Shown in pieces: positions 11,602-23,400 of a DNA stretch of 64,000 nucleotides. The position numbers and the translations under genes are program-made. This stretch comes from Podocnemis expansa (Eukaryota > Chordata > Testudines > Podocnemididae): contig ML682121.1 of the NCBI GenBank assembly GCA_007922195.1, forward strand, positions 553,921 to 617,920, read 5' to 3'. Numbering within the stretch: the stretch's first letter is position 1; every line of letters begins with the position of its first letter. The notes under the pieces were generated by a model that was given only the letters and a program-made list of their open reading frames with translations, was not told the DNA's origin and did not search any database.

Positions 11602-13795
11602 CCCGAGGCAGGGCTAATCAGCCAGTGACACCAAAGGAATGTAACCATAACTTAGCACTTTAATGACGCTGCAAAGTTTAGGGATTTTTAGGTTAGTTGT
11701 TTTGTTTTGTTTCTCGCCTGGATGCGGTTTTATTTTTTAGACGTGTATGTATCTATATATAGTGATTGGGTTATCTGTCTGTGTGTGTCGGGGGCATGGA
11801 GATAAGGACGCAGTGGGAGCCGCAGAAGGAGCTTGGGGAGTGACAAAGGGGAACCCAGAGGAGAATCCAAGTCAGCTGGTTGTTGCATTCTTGGAGTCAG
11901 AGGTGGGCAAAGGGCTCCCGCAAGCGCATCCAGAAGCCTGCGGTGGGAGCAGGTGTTCAAGCAGTCCATAGCAGCGTATAGCACTCATCCACACCACAGC
12001 CACTAGAACCATTGACTCCAGCCTATTGTCTGCTGGCTTACACTGGAGTAGGTTCTGCAGTGCAGAGACAAGAGACTTTTCTGCTGATGAAAAGGAAGGA
12101 GGATGAGGATGCAAAACTCTGGTGGCGCTCTTCTGCTCCTACTGAACAGTCGCCCCCTTCCACCAAAGCTAAGTAGAAGAGCCGCAACGTATGAGACCCC
12201 CTTACATGCTCCTCACCTAGAAAGGTTAGAGTGTGAAGAACATCGTCAAGTACCCAGCAGCCATCACCAAACAGCAAGGTGCCAATAAGCAGGAGCTGTG
12301 GCTACTGTCCCATCTCTGAGAACGGCCAGCACATGATATTTTGGAGGAAACCTTTTCAGCGATCCAGTAGTGTCATCTCCTACTTCCCCGTGGATGGCGA
12401 TTGACTCCTAGAGCCAGATATTGTGAGACCTAACAGAAAGGAAGGCAGATGTTTTTTCCATCCTTTGCAGTCCAAACTGAGCTGAGTTCTGGAGATGGGA
12501 TATCCTAGGACTCTAATTCCTAGCCAAAACAAATCAGCTCACAGGCATGTTGTATGATAAATTGATGAGCAAGATTTCCTGGTGGGGACCTCAGCACTCT
12601 CAGTGGAGAGCAATCATTGAGAGAAGATGGTCAGCTCATATTTGGAAGGGAACTGATCAGTAGGGACAGCCAAGGGGGAGAAGTTTTTGAGAAAAAGGGT
12701 GCATCCAGTTTTGTGAATTGTAAGCTGCACTGGTTGCAAGTAAGTGCAGAACTTGGGACATCCTCTCTATCGCTCACGGCCATAGGGACAAAGAATTGCC
12801 CAACAGGCGCAGATCAGCAGTCCTTCTAGCTCACTATGCCATTTAACAGGATGGCTTCTTCAGCCTTGCATGCTTAGGTCCTCTTAGCTACAACTGGGGA
12901 GAATAGTGCTGGGAAAGGACCCTCAAAGCATGTTGAACATGTGCATTCGTGGCCAGCAGAAGACAAGACGCTAGGAAGACTTTGCTCAGCAGTCCAGGCC
13001 AATTTGCTAGTTAAGGACAGTGAGGTCATTGGTTGTTTGCTTTTTCTTTTAAGATGGACATGAGAAGAGAAGCTGTCAGAACAGAATAGGTGTAATGACT
13101 GCGTTCCACGTTGGCTGCTAGACAACTAATGGAAGCCTGAAGACAGCCAATTTAGATGAGCTACAAAGTTATACGTGTCGAAAATTTAAGGGTTTAGACC
13201 AGAAACTCCACTGTGCCAGCTGTTTTTTTGGAGGGACAAAGTTAAACAGATCACAGGCATGAAAGATAAATGGCTGCGCTTGAAGAGTTTAGGGACAGAG
13301 CCAGGATACTTTTAAACTATGAGAGAGTTTCTACTTGTTTGCAATTAAAGGAGGCACTTGTCTCAATGTCAGGGGTATATGAGAAGGCGTTAGTGCATTA
13401 CGTGACCTTTTGTATTTCAGCGAGAAGAATGTAAGTAATTCTTTGTACATAAAAGACAGAGTCAAACAGATTACTGTGGTGGTCATATTTGCTTCATTGC
13501 AGATGCTCATGAATCTAAGTGTTCATATTACAAAGGTGAACGTTCTGAAAGAGAAATGGATTTCAGGTGAAAAACAGATAAGGGCTTTTTTTTTTATTTT
13601 ATTTTTTTTTAACAAGGCTACATTCTGACAATCACACCCAATTTTCTTGATTAATTACACAGGTCATTTGATGGCACAGTGGGTAGATAGTTTCATATGG
13701 TCTATAAATTCAGTCCCTTGTCAACTCAACACTTTTGGGGTGTCTAGTTTGATGGCCTTTGAATAGAGACTGAGTCCCTCCAAGTCATATTCCAG
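11602..13795. other. SLC2A4 3' UTR and downstream DNA, no further gene seen
   Basis: The SLC2A4 3' UTR must begin here. TTTTATTTTTTAGACG lies near 11728, but I see no AATAAA within the first kilobase. The remainder is mostly unique sequence without long frames, splice-linked coding blocks or RNA genes that I recognise. Confidence 0.5.
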
Positions 13796-13799
13796 AGAG

Positions 13800-13905
13800 A
13801 TGGCTGTTAGTCTAGTTGAGCAAACAAACAAGGAATCCTGTGGCACTATTAAAGACTAACAATTTTATTTATCGCACAAACTTTTGTGGGTGAATCCCAG
13901 TTCAT
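13800..13905. mobile_element. Partial hairpin-family repeat
   Basis: It carries the left-arm blocks GTTAGTCTAG, CAAGGAATCCTGTGGCAC and AAAGACTAACA, then TTTATTTATCGCACAAACTT. The right arm is missing and the sequence runs directly into a CR1 tail. Confidence 0.7.
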
Positions 13906-14135
13906 CTTAGATTCCAAAGGTGGAAGGGACTATCGTGATGATCCTATCCAAGCGCCTGTATAATGAAGGCTGGAAAACGTCCCCAGATTAAGTCCTATAA
14001 CTTTTAGAAAAACTTCTGCTCTTCAATTAAAAATGGCCACTAAGGGAGAATCCATCATCTCCTTTGGTAAATCACTCCAGAGACTAACTGCCCTCACCGA
14101 CAATTCTGCGCTTCATTGCTAGCCTTAAGGTCCCA
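13905..14135 (-). mobile_element. CR1 LINE 3' fragment
   Basis: TTCCAAAGGTGGAAGGGACT and ATCGTGATGATCCTATCCAA match the reverse complement of CR1 3' tails, followed by a diverged 3' UTR-like stretch. It is 5'-truncated and carries no usable ORF. Confidence 0.65.
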
Positions 14136-14342
14136 TTGGAGTTGGCAAATACTCAGAATTTTGAAACACACAGACAGAGAGCAGTCGCAGGTTGACTGTC
14201 TAGAAAGATGCTTCCTCATTTAGAATGACAGTAATTTTAGTAGTTAAATAGCTTTAAAGTCACACTTAGCAGCTGTTTGTTTTTTAAAGGCAGATTTCAT
14301 GTATCCTCTTAGTTTTAATATTCTAGAGCAACCATTGGAATG

Positions 14343-14735
14343 AACACATTGCAATTCACAGGGCCAGAAGGGACCAGATTGATGGATGAGCTAGAAGATC
14401 AAAGATGGATAGAAGCACTGGCAGTTGAATTCCACAGTTCCCTATGCTAACTACTGTTGGACTAATGCGTCTTCCTGGAAGGCATCCAATCTTGGATGTG
14501 AAGACCTCAAACAGTGGAGAATTCACCACTTCCCTCTGCAGTTTGCTGCAGTAAATAACCATGGCCCACCCTCCCTGTTAAACCTGGTGCTTTATTTGCA
14601 GGGTGTCTTTCTTCAGCTTTGAGCCTGGGTTTTTGTTGTGCCCATGTCCAGTAGATTAAAGAGTCCTTTATTAGGCAGTATTTTCTCCCATGCAGGTAAT
14701 GAGATACTGTAGGCAAGTCATCTGATTGAGAAGCT
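14343..14735 (-). mobile_element. CR1 LINE 3' fragment
   Basis: It starts with AGGGCCAGAAGGGACCAGAT in reverse orientation and continues through typical CR1 3'-terminal text, including CAGTGGAGAATTCACCACTT. Truncated and non-coding. Confidence 0.65.
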
Positions 14736-14934
14736 GAACAGATGAGAGTCCTTAAGTTCTCACTAAGGTGTTTTCTCCAGCCCCTAGCTCAGTGTTCAGG
14801 TAGTCATAAGTGTTTCCAGCACTAAAAGTTTAGATTTCATTTTAAAATTAGGTCCATATAACAATCTGGCACCACCTATAGCAGACAGTATCCCATGCAG
14901 ATGGAATTACAAAAGGACACTCAGCAAACTGAAT

Positions 14935-15150
14935 TAAGGCCATGCCTATACTTGAGAGAGACAGTAGGTGAGGTAACCTCTTTTATTGGGCCAATATCAA
15001 CTGGTGGAAGAAAGACGCTTTCAAGCTACACAGTGCTCTTCTTCCGGTCTGGAAAAGGTATCCAGAGCTATGCAGTTTAATACAAGAAGGAGCAGATTGC
15101 TTAGCAGTTGACAAAGTTACACCAATGAGACCTAGGGCGGATGCAGTTAT
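14935..15150. repeat. Interspersed repeat of a kind common in turtles and crocodilians
   Basis: GTGAGGTAACCTCTTTTATT, then AAGACGCTTTCAAGCTACAC and TTCTTCCGGTCTGGAAAAGG, form a block I recognise as a high-copy reptilian repeat. I cannot assign its class here. Confidence 0.5.
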
Positions 15151-15225
15151 AGGGCACACAGGCCTTTGAGTAGAACTGCTTATTTTGCTGCCTGGATCAG
15201 ATAAAATTATACTTTTGTAAATCAG

Positions 15226-15374
15226 GGGTGGACAAAATTAGCTCATAGCTAGGTGCCAGCAATTTTACTTTTGGTCACTAGAAGGTGCCCCTTCATTACC
15301 TTTCTGCCATGGATCGAGGTGACATTTACTCAAACTGGTCACCACGGCCCCCAGAAACCTAGATTTGTCAAGGC
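15226..15374 (+). mobile_element. hAT-like miniature element, family A copy 1
   Basis: It begins CAGGGGTGGACAAAATTAGC, a hAT-type end, and its far end TTGTCAAGGCCCAG is an imperfect inverse of the start. Two further copies occur at 15701 and, inverted, at 24696. There is no ORF. Confidence 0.55.
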
Positions 15375-15700
15375 CCAGTATAAATACTTTCATATTGGTG
15401 AAGCTGCATTTACACTGTGCTAGTGTAGTTAGCGTGTTCATGTAGCAACAAGCTCTAACTTGATCACATCAAACCACTGGAGAAAAAAGGTTAAGGCAAA
15501 TGCTACCAGTCTTGGATGGAAATGTGCATCTCACATCCTTCTACATCCAGGCTGGACAATTTTCTGCCTTCACTGCATATGTCCCAGTGAAGAAAGTCTT
15601 CCTTAAGAGATATGTTCACTTTCTGAGTTTAAGATGCCCCACAACTCTTTCTTAGCATGCCCACTTCTTAAGCATTGCTGAGGTGCCACAAGAACCTATA

Positions 15701-15862
15701 CCAGGGGTGGACAAAACTGGCTCACAGCTAGGTGCCAGCACTTTTACTTCAGGTCACCAGAGGGCACTCCTCTATTACATTTCTGCAGTGGAGCTAAGTG
15801 ACAGGCTACTAAAACTGGTCACCATAGCAACTAGAACTGTTAATTGGTCAAGATCTGACCTA
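15701..15862 (+). mobile_element. hAT-like miniature element, family A copy 2
   Basis: CAGGGGTGGACAAAACTGGC starts the element. The interior GGTGCCAGCACTTTTACTTC and GGTCACCAGAGGGCAC match copy 1. The right end is decayed. Confidence 0.55.
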
Positions 15863-16391
15863 CAGCCATATTAATCAGTTGACCAGCATTCATCTCAACT
15901 TGAACAGGGGCTCTGGGCAAGAGCAATATCAAAGCCCTACAATTTAATCATAGCTAAAGAAAAAGCCCCCTCATGCCACATTTAGTCTGCCCTTTTGCAC
16001 GGATCAGGGATCTCTGCCCTAGAGTTTCCAGCAGCAGGCACTTAGTTCATTCTGAGATTTCCTCCCCAGTAGAAAGGTTGGCTCTGGTGGAAAGAATTTG
16101 TATGTACTTAAGAAATCCACATCAGAAAGACCACAGAAATTACATTCATGTCATCTTCGTCCTAACACAGATCCACACCATCTCAGTACGCTACAAAAAC
16201 ATTGCATTTCTACCACAATGCAAGCAGAGGCATTAACCCTCATTCAGTAAGGTTTAACTTGGTCCATTCAGGATACTGTCACTCTCAGGCCTGGCTAGAC
16301 CACAGGTGAACTAGGCAGTTGCCTAGGACGCCAGACTTTAGGGGGCAATGGAAATGAATTGTTTTCTCTAGTTAAAAAAAAAATACAGTTG

Positions 16392-16512
16392 TACAGCAAA
16401 TAGTGTAGTGGCTAGCACCTCTGCTTAACATGCAGAAGGTCCTGGGTTCAATTCCCAGGGGGTTGGACTTGATGATCTCACGAGGTCCCTTCCAGCCCTA
16501 TGATATGATATA
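16392..16512 (+). mobile_element. tRNA-derived SINE with CR1-like tail
   Basis: A TAGTGTAGTGGCTAGCAC block resembles a pol III A box. GGGTTCAATTCCC is a B box. The tail TGGACTTGATGATCTCACGA followed by GGTCCCTTCCAGCCCTATGA is the CR1 3' end, ending in a short TGATA repeat. The tRNA-head plus CR1-tail design matches SINEs known from reptiles that borrow the CR1 machinery. It is not a functional tRNA gene. Confidence 0.75.
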
Positions 16513-17497
16513 TTATCTCTTATAAATTAAAGTATTGTCCTCTGATGAGGGTGCCAAAGTCAGTTCACCTAGAGCACCAAAAACCTTGGGCCAGCCCTGG
16601 TCACTCTGCCCCATGACTCAGCTACACTTGATTTTTACCTTTGCTGGACAAGGAGAACAAGTGAGCACCCACTCTAGCTTGGTACGCTACCAACTCAATT
16701 AAAAGCTGTTCAACCCTCATGTTCCAGCACAGCCTGATTTTAACAGGGGATAGGGTTCCAGTCAGCATGACCGCTGGGCAGGAGCGTTGCAGTCATGAGG
16801 AGTCAGGCATTTAGGAACCACGACTGAATACCTATTTTTAGTATTCCAGCTAAGACTTCCTACATGCACACTGGCATTTTTCCACCCATAACAGAACCTG
16901 CGTCACTGGGGGGGGGAGGTGGCTGTCTGCTATCACCATGGTCTGGGCCACATGCAAAGATGGGTTTAAATAGTTTTACTAATAAGACTGTTTAGAAGAG
17001 GCTGCAGATCTGTCTTAGCTTACCTGATTGGCATAAAGCAAGGGATTATACCACCCAGAAGCCGTGCTCAGTCTGAGAAAAAGCTTGTGATAACCTAGGA
17101 GCAACACGGTTGGCAGAATAAACACACCCCTTAATTTTTAGTGTGGCCACTCCCACACATGCCTGGAGCATTGAATTAAAATGCATCCACTGTAGGGGAC
17201 TTGCACTGGCCAAACAAGGCCAGTTTTAAAACCAACTTTAACATCACCAGGCGATAAAATCAGAGCTGGATTTTGCAATGGAACTTGGCTTAAGTTTGCA
17301 CGCTGACAAAGCTGACTGGAAATTTAACATGACAAGACTGTTCATGAACCAGGGTGGCTTCAGGTGACATTTCCTCATCTGAAGGGGAAAAAAATGCCTT
17401 CTACTTATCTAAATGTTTTGTAGTGACTTTTTTTTTTTTGAGACAAAATCGCTTAGAAGGACTTAGCCTTGAGTTTATAAACACTATTTTCATGAAT

Positions 17498-17733
17498 TGT
17501 TTCAAAGCGTAGCCATGTTAGTCTAGTTCAGCAAAAGAAACAAGGAGACCTGTGGCATTTGTAAAGATCAACAAAATTTATCGCTTAAGCTTTCATGGGA
17601 GAAAACCTCACTTCATCAGATGCTTTGATCAGACTGTCTGATGAAGTGGGATTTTCTCCCACGAAAGCTCAAGCAATAAATAAATTTGTTAATCTTTAAA
17701 AGTGCTACAGGACTCCTTATTTGTTTAGCATTC
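17498..17733. mobile_element. Full-length hairpin-family repeat
   Basis: Both arms are present. The left arm has TTAGTCTAGTTCAGCAAAAG and GCTTTCATGGGAGAAAACC; the right arm has GATTTTCTCCCACGAAAGCT and ACAGGACTCCTTATTTGTTT. The centre is TTCATCAGATGCTTTGATCA followed by CTGTCTGATGAAGTGGG. No target duplication is obvious. Confidence 0.8.
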
Positions 17734-17999
17734 TTACAAAAGTTCAGTTCTCCAACTCATACCTCCAAATAGAAACAGTAATGAATTAAACCTACGGTAA
17801 AGAGAAACAAGTAGATCTCTCTTCTCAGGCTGCTGGAATTGGATAATCTGCAAAATGCTCTGCTGTGGGTTGAGGAGCACAGAAGCAATCACACACTATT
17901 ACAATTTATGCACTGTACCTGTGCAGTCAAGATATTCAATTTTATTAACTCCTTCAGCTTCATTTAGGTTGTAAAATGGGGCAGAGTTAGCATATTCTG

Positions 18000-20190
18000 A
18001 ATTTTCAGCTACTTCAACAGGGCGAGAAAGAGGGCATGTTTAAAAATCAGATTGTTTTTTCAGTTGACTTAGGACAGTAAAGCTTTTTAACTTAGTTAGG
18101 GGCAGAGGAGGGAAAACACTTTCTCCCTCAGCTTTAATGAAGTCTCAGCTGTAGTTCAGCAATAAGTCAAGTTTAATAGCCACTTGCCTGCCCAAGAGTT
18201 AGTATGATGGGGCAGCCTAATTTGGCAATTAATTTTTCCACTACTGGGAGTAAATATGCCACTGCCCTGCAATGGGATGCTTGATGGGGCAGGGTCTGAG
18301 TTACTACAGAAAATTCTTCCTGGGTATTTGACTGGCGAATCTTGCCCCCATGCTCACAGTTTAGCTGATCACTATATTTGGGGTCAGGAAGATGTCTTCC
18401 CCTAGGCCAGAGAGGCAAAGGCACTGAGGACTTTTTTTTCCCCTTGCCTTCTTTTGCAGCATAAATCAGTTGCTGGTGGATTCTCTGTACCCTGAAGTCT
18501 TTCAGCCACGATTTGAAGATTTCTGTGATAGAGCCCTAGCGTGTTACTGAAGTGGGTGGGTGAGGTTCCCTGGCCTGTGCTGTGCAGATTGTCAAATTAA
18601 ACAATCCTAGTGGTACTTCCTGACCCTGTACTGAGTTAAATTCAACTCAAACTCACAGATTGGTGTTATTGCCTGAGACCAAGAATGTCTCTTGGTTTGG
18701 GCAGTGGACCAGGCTCCCCACCCCTATGGTGTTCACTCAAACACAGAAGACCTCCCAGGACTAAATCTAGTCCTGAAACAGCACCAGCCTCTTGAAAACC
18801 ATACTGGTCCAGGACCTTCTGGCCTCACCTGACAGAGTAGTTTGGTTGAAGCCAGCTCTCCCCTCTAGGTCGGGGGGGGGGGCAGAGTCTGAGATCCCCA
18901 CCCCTCCATTCTTTAGGTGGCCTGTTCAAATCCAGTCTGGCCTGAAACTCTTGCTGCCTCCTGGGAAAGGAGCAGGAGTTGAGATCATAGTTGTACTATT
19001 GTCAGTGGGGAAGTACCCACAATCACTCATTTGAGGGGCCAGAGTTCCAGAGCCCTGAAAAATAAAAAAAATCAGGCAGAACATGTGTTCCACCCTGCCC
19101 TAGCCCACGGGGCCGGGTGTGGTGGTGTTTCAAATCTCCCATCCTGAGCATGCTCAGATCACAAGCATCCTGGCCAGGGGGCATGAGAGGTCACTGAGTC
19201 CAGTCCTTTGCATTCATGCCAGGACCAAGTACCATTAAGGAGAGTGCAGCATGTGAAACCAGGATGGGGGTTTTGTACAGCACGGGCAGCCTGTGAGACC
19301 AGGACTGAGGGGACGGGGCAGCATGCGAGGCCAGGATCAGAGCCAGTATTTTTATGGAGCGATAACTGATGCGTACAGTGCTGAGAAGTGGTTCCAAATG
19401 CCTACCTGGGCCAGGGCCCACCTGTGCATGAAGGGGACCTGGCCCATAGGGGAAGGGGGCCCAGAAATTAGGAGGCTTCCAGACCTGTCAAATGATACTT
19501 TACCACAGGACTCCTTGTTCGGTTAACCAAACAGTCAGTGGTTACTTAGCCACAATAAGTTGCTTAGTCTAAGTTAGAGCCCCGAAAGGATGGTCAAACC
19601 TAGTAGCTCTGGCCCCCAGCTGGACAAGCTGTGGAGTGGAAGAGCCTCCCCACTGCACAGGGCTCCTTTGAAGCTCAAACCCAGCAGGTGTGTGGGGAGC
19701 AGAGGAAGAAATCAGTGTTCAGAGCTCTTGAGCAGGGGTGGGCCAAGTCTCACTCCAAGTACTGAGACATGGAGGTATTTTACTGGAAGGGAAACTGAGG
19801 CACTGACATGGAGGCCAATGTTTGGAGATGGGCCTGTGATTGTCAATGCTCAACCAAAGGCATGTGGGTGCTCATCTTTTCACAACCGATCAGCAGGCAT
19901 GCTAGGGGCCAACTGCTGGTAGGGGAGGCTTAAGGCACCTCATGGCACTGAGGAACATTAAAGGTCTGGTTGCATGGATCTGGCTAGCACAGCATCAGCT
20001 AAAAGTGACGGAGGGCAGGACTACAGGGAAAGGAAAGTTGGGGTGCAGACTCCTCATAACTCAGTCTCCACACTACAGGCAATACGTAGGCAGGTGGGGA
20101 ACAAGGAGACTTAGGGCTTTGCCAAAGATGGCTTGTTTACCCCCACCTATGCTAGGAAAGAACCAGCAACATGAGGAGTCTGTGCAAATT
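18000..20190. other. Intergenic sequence between SLC2A4 and YBX2, no gene seen
   Basis: Mixed unique sequence with short poly-purine and C/G runs. I see no multi-exon coding signal, RNA gene or clear transposon in it. The small open frames lack homology I recognise. Confidence 0.4.
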
Positions 20191-20192
20191 TC

Positions 20193-20198
20193 TTTACT
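20193..20198 (-). terminator. Candidate variant poly(A) signal (AGTAAA) for YBX2
   Basis: On the minus strand AGTAAA lies 262 bases after the YBX2 stop and is followed by GT-rich sequence. No AATAAA is present between the stop and this point. It is a candidate only. Confidence 0.3.
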
Positions 20199-20459
20199 GA
20201 CACCCAAACTGCACACAACATTTGCAAAAAGTGCTTTTCAAAAAAAAAAAAGTCTGGGAGGGGGGTATTAACTGAAGTTTCAACAGCCAGTTTCTCTTTG
20301 AACTGGGGAAGCTGTGGGATGGGGAGACTAGCCCCCCCATAAAAAAGTGTTTGCTTTTTTTAAAACAAAGATGTGTTGCATCCCCCCACAGGGTTCACAT
20401 TCTTGGCTTCGATCAGCAGCGAGGGGGGGGACCGGGTGGAGTTTGGGGTCTCTGTGCAG

Positions 20460-23400
20460 TCAGTACAAGGTAACTTGGGATATGGGCAAGATGGACACCT
20501 ACAGGAGAGAGGAAAAGCAGTCAATCTCAAACTGATGGGCTGGAAATGCAAAGGAGCCCCACTGGGGGGGGAAGACCCAGCACTCATGGGGAGAATCAGA
20601 CATTTACCAAGACATTTCACTTAGCAATGAGGGTGAGGGCAAGAGCCAATATACCTGCAGCCAAAGCCAGATAATTATTCAATCCAAGCCAGCATCTGCT
20701 CAGGTCAGACTGTAGTCATTTGGTGGCCAGTTAGACCAGCAGAACAGACCTGCTCACCCTATTATGCCAGAGTTTGAAACCCAGTGGTCTCAAAATCCCT
20801 GGTACCCAACTCAGCTGCATCTCAGCACTTGCACCAGCATGCTCACCTTCCCCTACCTCCCAGTATCCTTACCAGATGGCAACTCCCTGCCTCTCCTCAT
20901 GGTGCAGGGTCATTATGCCAACAGCGCTGGAGTGGGGGGCACCCCCAGATCAGGTGTTGAAGTCTGCAGAAAGAAATCCCATGCTAGTGACTGCCTGCTA
21001 CTGGGGTGGCCAAATGTCTCCCTCATATTGGCAGGTGATAACACCCCAGCACTGGGGGCAAGAGGCTGATTTTTAGTGAGTTTCCAAAGGGATAGCCGTG
21101 TTAGTCTAGTCCAGTAAAAGCCCCGCACAGACACAAATGTGGCTCTGCATCCAATCTGTGCCCACAAGAAAGTCTGTGGATATCTGCAGATTTGTGGGCC
21201 TCTGCTCATCTGCAGAGACATCTGCAAATGGTCCACAGCTATCCACAGATAGAAGGTGCCTATCTGAAGATTTGCAGAGCTCTACTGACTTCTGATCTAC
21301 CGTGGTGTCACTTGCCTGTCCAGAGCCCCCTCATGGCAACATGACTGCACTACAGCTGGCTCAAGGATAAGCCACACAGGAAAGTAGCAGCCTGCTGGTG
21401 GCTGCCTGGGTCACCCTACAGCAGGGGTCTCAAACATGCAGCCTGCGGGCCGCATGCAGCCCCTAAAGCTATTTCCTGATTGCTACCAAAATTTGCAAAG
21501 TATGTGTATGGAAAGGTTTCAGTACCGCAGCCTTCAGGCTACCATATTAATCCTCATGCAGCCTGCCACTAGTCCTCATGTGGCCCTCATGGCGATTTGA
21601 GTTTGAGACCCCTGCCCTAGAGGGTCTGTGTGTCAGCAGTTACCACCCCCAGCCTTGATTGCTGGTCAGTCATGGCACCCACACCCTCTTCCTGACCGGT
21701 AACCCTAAAGATGTTAGCTAATTACTCATGGGGCTTGCCATTCCCTGGGGGCACTGTGCAGGATGGTTGGCAGATTACACTTCACTTAGTGCGAGTTGTG
21801 ACAAGGTCTCCCTGCTCATTCTTCTACCTCCAACCACTCCCTGCAGCGAGGGGCACAGCTCAGGTGGATCCAGGAAGTGCAGACAGCTGGGAGCTGCTCC
21901 TAGACAAAACTGGACTGCCCATGAGAACAAGCCTGTTTTTGTCCAGCTGCCACCTGTCAGCATAGATTTCACTATACTGGAGCACCAGGTTACACCCACC
22001 ACCCCTCCTGTTCACATGGTGACTACTTACGTCCACAAGCTGTTGTTGGATCTCAGGCATTGGCTGGGAGGGACCCTCTGGAGCTGGGGCAGCTGGTTTG
22101 CTGGTTTCCACCACTGGCTCCTGCGTGGTGGCTGGGGTGCTGGCAGCAGGGGTGTCTCCACCTGCAGCAGAGCTCAGAGCAGGCTGTTCTTTGGAGGCAG
22201 TGATGGCAGGCTAAGGGGGAGAGATCAGACAGCATTTCACTCCCCAGTGCCAGGAGGCAGCAGCTTTTTATTTTAACAGCCTCTGGCTTCCTGGAGCCAA
22301 CTGAGAGCAGTCTACTAACTGGGAGGTAGAAGATAATGGCTTCAAATGGAATTGAGGACTCTAGCTGCTTTGCAGGGGTATTTAATAATCAGACAGTTCA
22401 GCTAGACAGACTGACCATGCAAGCATCTACACTATGTTACAGCCTCAATGCCACCTTTGCAAGCAGTGCAGTGAAGGGTGACAGTGTCAGCACAGACGGT
22501 CACCTTGACTGTTACTGGGTTCACGGGCAATTGACACAAACGCACCCTGCCAATCCAAGCACCAGAGTGTAGACACAGGAGCAACGATAACAATTCTGTC
22601 ACACAACTGTGGCCTGAGCCCAAAGAGACCAGAGACGCTTACTGCAAGGCCACCTTTGTGAAGGCAGAGCACATGGTACTAAGGGTCCAGATGCACTGAA
22701 GTGAGAAAAAAGCACCATGCGTGGGAGTAGCCACTGGCTCCAGCTCCCAGAAGGAAGCAGGCTGGGCATTCGTCTCTCAGTGGCTTTAGATCTTTTTTGA
22801 AGGCTCTGAATCCAACACAAGCTACAGGCCCATCACAGGATGAAATTTAATGGCCTGGGATCTCTACATGAAGTCAGACAGATGATCTTTCCAGCCTTGA
22901 AGCCACCAAGTCTTGTGAAAACTGGCAGTTCAGAGAACCCTAAGGTGTGGTGTTGGCTCAGTGCTGACTCAGGGGAGAGCCCCACCTACATCACTCCTGT
23001 GAAACAACACCCAGAGGCTGGGATTACTTCTAGCACAAAACCCAACCTTTTGTTAACTTCCGTGATCTGATAAGACCCCCTTTGGCAGAGCTGCAGGCTA
23101 CCAGGAGACAGGAGAGAACAAGGTGGTTATGCTATTCACCTGTTCCCTTACTATTTGTGCTGTGGCAGCTCTGTTGTGCTAGGAGATGTATGGACATCCC
23201 TTGAGCTTCCATCCTGAACACACCACATGAGCCATTGTCTACAGCCAAGCCCCAAGATATAACCACATTTGCTCTGATCCCTCAGACAGAGGCAGACGAC
23301 ATCTTCAGGATCTCTATCAAGCTTTCTTAAAACTAGCGCACCCATCTGGAGAAGTAAAGAAACAGACTGACAGGGCCAGACAGGTACCCTGCAGTCAACT

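Noticed and set aside
16392..16512. Possible tRNA gene (A and B boxes present)
   Set aside because: No cloverleaf closure and the 3' part is a CR1 tail; it is a SINE.
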